From Marthasterias glacialis (lineage: Eukaryota; Echinodermata; Asteroidea; Forcipulatida; Asteriidae), in NCBI GenBank assembly GCA_911728455.2, contig CAJVRT020000002.1:124001-188000 (forward strand): 64,000 nt of DNA, read 5' to 3'. Made by a program: the position numbers and the translations under genes. The notes below the pieces were generated by a model that was not told where the DNA came from, did not search any database, and saw only the letters and a program-made list of their open reading frames with translations. Each line of letters begins with the position of its first letter. Within the stretch, counting starts at the first letter, position 1. Of this stretch, positions 61,185-64,000 are shown piece by piece.

Positions 61185-61420
61185 AGCACTGTATACTTAG
61201 TACTTTCCCGAGTCCTGTGAAAAAAAAAACCTCACGGGCATATTCCTCGGGTGGGATTCGGACCCACACCTCTGCCATTCTGGTGCAGATGTCTTACCAA
61301 CTGGACTACCGAGACTGCCCGGCAGCTAGAGGCAGTTTGAATCCTATTAGCAGCGGGTACCGCAACCATTATACTAAACACAAATAATATTCTTATCCCC
61401 GATGCAAAAATTAACATCTA
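61185..61420 (-). mobile_element. tRNA-derived SINE
   Basis: On the minus strand it has an A box TAGTCCAGTTGGTAAGAC and a B box GGTCCGAATCCCACC, followed by a body with an AGGTTTTTTTTTTCACAGG stretch. No acceptor stem can form, so it is not a tRNA gene. It lies in the intron between two adhesion-GPCR-like exons. Confidence 0.65.
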
Positions 61421-61498
61421 TTATAAAGACAAACTTAATAACAACTCATTTGAAAACTTGTGCTTTAGGCCAGGTGGTAAGAAAACTGTTTGGCTTAC

Positions 61499-61648
61499 CT
61501 CGGAATCCCCCGTATTTGCTTTGACGATATTCTGCAATATGTTGGCAATTGTATCCACCTGTATTTCTTGGCCCCTTTCTTGTGCTGCTACTGTCTCATT
61601 GGCAAGAAACTGAGCTACCTCGGGTGCGTTGTTCTCCGTAACTTGCGT
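61499..61648 (-). CDS. Exon: start of the GAIN domain
   Basis: The exon is 50 codons, phase 0 to 0, reading TQVTENNAPEVAQFLANETV, IQVDTIANILQNIVKANTGD, then E|GTAAGC. The pattern TIANILQNIV is the conserved first GAIN helix. Confidence 0.8.
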
Positions 61649-62028
61649 CTGGCGGCAAAATTGACACATCGATGGAAATTCCGGTTATTGACTTAGCGAT
61701 TTTCAAAGTACTTTAAACTTTGGAAGCAGCCATGTTTTCTTTTCTTCCATTCAAGTCAATGAACCCAAGTAGAGGGACGGAGATTAGGCAGCATCCCATT
61801 ACGGGTTCTCTCCATTTGAGGCCAACCCGACTTGGTTATAGGCCAACTTGGGTTGGAATTTATCCTTTGGTGACCATCATAATAGTACCCTGGCACTAGG
61901 CAGTAGACCTAGCCCACTGTCATCCTACCAGGGCTAGGAGTAGACCCTTATCCATGTTTTCAGTGATCTGGTGATAAGCCAATCAAAGTGTAATAAAGTT
62001 TGCCTGCAGCCTTCAAACTCTTTTGCCT

Positions 62029-62176
62029 GGGCTCGGCTCCACAAAGCACTAAGATTCATCTTAAGATGAGTTGTCAGTATCACTATAGTGATTTGTATTG
62101 TGACATCACACTTTGCTTAGCAAATAAGATTGATTCACAGCTTAAGATCAGTCTGATCTCTTTGTGGAATCAGCCC
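62029..62176 (+). mobile_element. Small terminal-inverted-repeat element, copy 2 of 3
   Basis: GGGCTCGGCTCCACAAAG at the left and CTTTGTGGAATCAGCCC at the right form terminal inverted repeats. The interior has CATCTTAAGATGAG and GTGACATCACACTTTGCTTAGC. It lies between two adhesion-GPCR-like exons. Confidence 0.75.
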
Positions 62177-62496
62177 ATGGTGTATCATTTGTTAAACCTT
62201 TTGTGAGCTTTAGTTATTAAAAGATCATCAATGGTCATACAAATTAAATGATCTGTTGGTTTCCTTTATCGAACCATAGAAATCGGCTTGGTATGAACTG
62301 AGACTGACTTTTTTTGAATGTTTCTGTTGCTGCATTTGTAGGTCTCCAAATTTTACACTCAACGATCAAGGTGATAGACCAACGTCGGTGCACTACGATG
62401 ATTTAAACAATGGTTCATTTCATAATTTGGTACAAACTTTTCTTTGGGGGTGAATTTTATGCATTTAGTTTGCTTGTTTGGGCCATGTTACCACGA

Positions 62497-62630
62497 CTCG
62501 GTCTCATAAAGCACTAAGATTCATCTTAAGATGAGTTATCAGTATTACCATAGTGATTTGTATTGTGACATCACACTTTGCTTAGCAGTTAAGACTGATA
62601 CACAGTTAGGACCAATCTTAGCTCTTTGTT
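62497..62630 (+). mobile_element. Small terminal-inverted-repeat element, copy 3 of 3
   Basis: CTCGGTCTCATAAAGCACTAAG, CATCTTAAGATGAGTTATCAG, GTGACATCACACTTTGCTTAGC and AATCTTAGCTCTTTGT. About 85% like copy 2 and only about 320 bp from it. Confidence 0.72.
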
Positions 62631-62739
62631 ATTTATGCAATACAATCTTTTCACTACTTTGAAAATTGATGATTTGGCAATAATTCATGGTGCAAACTAA
62701 TAACTTGTATGTGTCATTTCAAACAGTGAATCCAAATAC

Positions 62740-62873
62740 CTCTTCGATATCCTGCAGAGTAACATTAGTTTTCGTTTTTCCACAGCTTTCAGAGTTGTGG
62801 TTTTCCCATTTGAAGAAATATGGAGCATCCTCCAAGGAGCAGTTTCTCCATCCCTTTGGTAATCCAAGAATTC
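62740..62873 (-). CDS. Exon: Cys/Trp segment ahead of GAIN
   Basis: It reads ILGLPKGWRNCSLEDAPYFF, KWENHNSESCGKTKTNVTLQ, DIEE, then GTATTT. It joins in phase to the next exon. It resembles the short Cys/Trp segment seen before GAIN in many adhesion GPCRs. Upstream exons are not in the window. Confidence 0.65.
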
Positions 62874-63802
62874 CTAAATGAACAGCAAAAATCCACAATA
62901 CAGATCAATTGAAACATTTTCTAGTCACACGTCAAGGGGGAAATGCATGCAGCTGTTCCCCCCCCAAAAAAAAAACCACTCCAGCAGTCACAGAAAAATT
63001 ACCCAGCATTCACAAATACGGGTTTATGCAGAGGAAGTTTGTAATCATATACAAAATATACATGGGAAGCTTTCTAAACGAAAACATTTATAAATAAAAC
63101 AACAGACTAACAATCAAACACACAAAATGACCTCAACTCGCAGTAAAGACAAATCTCAACCCTCATCCCCCCACAAAGAAGCATCCCGATGGGTTTAACA
63201 TTTCTTCCAGGTACTTATCAGATTGTTGCACTTAGAACAGACCCATCTTGTTAACCAGTTGGCGCCAGATGAGGTAAATACACACAAAGGTTTCCCCTGC
63301 CTGGAAACGGAAGCCGTGTAAAGATGCCATTATGTAATTTCGGACCACCTGAGCGAAGGTCGCCCGGACATTCCACTGCGTGGCGTGCATAGAGCTAATA
63401 CACGCCGTCTAAAGCTTCGTTTCAACCACACAAGGACAAAAAAAGGTCTCGAATAGGAAGTCAAGAGTGGGCCGGCAATCGAGCCATTGTTCCGTGTTTA
63501 GTACCACTACTATGCCGTAGGTAACAGCCGATGTTTTGCAATTCACAGTGCGTGAATTTGATATTTTTTAAGTCGAGAAAAAAACATCACTAAAGAGAAT
63601 CTTTGTTTTCTTGGCATTGTCAAGTCTGGGTTTCTCTGTGCCAGCGGTACTCTCAAAGAAAACAGATTCCGACAATTCTGCCAAAAGAATCCCACCAGGG
63701 GAATGGGTCAAAAAAGAAAAAGAAAAAAAAAGAGTTTTTTCTTGCCTAAATCCCCCAAAAGAAAACTGGCTCAATGCAATTCCTGTGGGTCTTTGATAAG
63801 CT
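62874..63802. other. Non-coding interval
   Basis: Contains a C-run followed by an A-run at about 62,959-62,975. I recognise no further exons of the adhesion-GPCR-like gene on the minus strand. Confidence 0.4.
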
Positions 63803-64000
63803 ATTGAGCCAATCTCTGCACAGTGTGTGTGTGATGGGGTTTCTGGTAAGTGCTTCAGCCAATCTCTGTGTAGTGTGTATGATAGGGTTTCTGGTAAGCG
63901 CTTCAGCCAATCTCTGCAAAGTGTGTGTGATGGGGTGTCTGGTGAGCGCTTGAGCCATTCTCTTGGCAGTGTGTATGATAGGGTTTCTGGTAAGCGCTTC
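63803..64000. repeat. Minisatellite of about 48-50 bp, at least four copies
   Basis: AGCCAATCTCTG, then AGTGTGTGTGATGGGGTTTCTGGTAAGCGCTTC, recurs at about 63,807, 63,857, 63,905 and 63,953 and runs off the window end. The open frame reading through it repeats NPITHTLQRLAEALTR-type blocks and is an artefact of the repeat. Confidence 0.88.

Larger units (their letters stand above)
57102..62873 (-). pseudogene. Adhesion-GPCR-like gene, ectodomain exons (GAIN and GPS), two lesions
   Basis: Five minus-strand exons with matching phases: 62,873-62,740, 61,648-61,499, 59,751-59,386, 58,901-58,711 and 57,275-57,102. They spell a GWRNCS/ESCGKT segment, the GAIN helical part (TQVTENNAPEVAQFLA, TIANILQNIVKANTG, SSSAIVQSVQSQIS), the GAIN beta part (FIIHASDALFQSAS, PVLSLFVGDMRLSHLREPL), and a GPS (GDWSPEGCNY, CECNHATNFAVLM). 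Adhesion GPCRs self-cleave at the GPS and signal through a 7TM region. No 7TM exons are seen to the left. An in-frame TAA at 57,228-57,230 inside the GPS and a frame change of about two bases in a GA-run near 59,510-59,525 argue for a pseudogene or for sequence error. The intact splice phases suggest the damage is recent. Confidence 0.75.

Noticed and set aside
61230-61320. A tRNA gene
   Set aside because: Same reasoning: box A and B are present, but there is no acceptor stem and a SINE body follows.

Overview
This window is animal nuclear DNA: spliced genes with GT-AG introns, CR1/L2-like LINEs, tRNA-derived SINEs, many small fold-back elements, a satellite array and an AT-rich, repeat-laden background. 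The expanded neuroligin/cholinesterase-like and adhesion-GPCR-like exons, with this repeat mix, suggest a marine invertebrate. An echinoderm or another deuterostome is my guess, but nothing here proves the phylum.

Layout. 1-10,480: a satellite of about 56 units of 187-188 bp, open to the left and decaying into relics up to about 11.2 kb. 10.5-14 kb: non-coding, with several dispersed repeats. 14.06-18.66 kb (minus): the 3' part of a cholinesterase-like (neuroligin/gliotactin type) membrane protein gene with two cholinesterase-like domains in tandem, one with a dead active site. One intron is filled by about 1.1 kb of AAAC-type microsatellite. 18.7-22.85 kb: non-coding, with fold-back elements and a SINE. 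22.85-29.73 kb: a young but broken Ty3/gypsy-type LTR retrotransposon (minus) with near-identical LTRs. 29.97-48.29 kb: an 18.3-kb DNA transposon of the EnSpm/CACTA (tnp2-type transposase) class that looks essentially whole. 49.08-49.31 kb: a palindromic element rich in GGGTCA. 50.1-50.6 kb (minus): the terminal exon of a second cholinesterase-like membrane protein. 51.4-56.4 kb: two broken LINEs in opposite orientation. 57.1-62.9 kb (minus): five exons of an adhesion-GPCR-like ectodomain (GAIN domain and GPS motif) with two coding lesions and no 7TM exons in view. 63.8-64.0 kb: a minisatellite of about 48-50 bp.

Most exciting item: the 18.3-kb element. It has 17-bp perfect terminal inverted repeats (CCCTTATAAAAATCCAC) and a TG target duplication. 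Its two ends carry long, different subterminal arrays (units of about 110 bp and 193 bp) built from the same short palindromes (ACTGCAGT, ACTATAGT, ACTGTAGT). It encodes two divergently transcribed genes: a three-exon tnp2-like transposase whose exon phases join into about 980 codons, and a multi-exon coiled-coil plus BEN-domain protein. By analogy with plant En/Spm (TnpD transposase plus TnpA, which binds subterminal motifs), I infer that the BEN protein is the TnpA-like partner that binds the arrays.

Limits: all homology calls are by eye from motifs, and splice sites were read from consensus and codon phase. Two of the three host exon sets carry one- or two-base frame problems, which may be pseudogenisation or assembly error.
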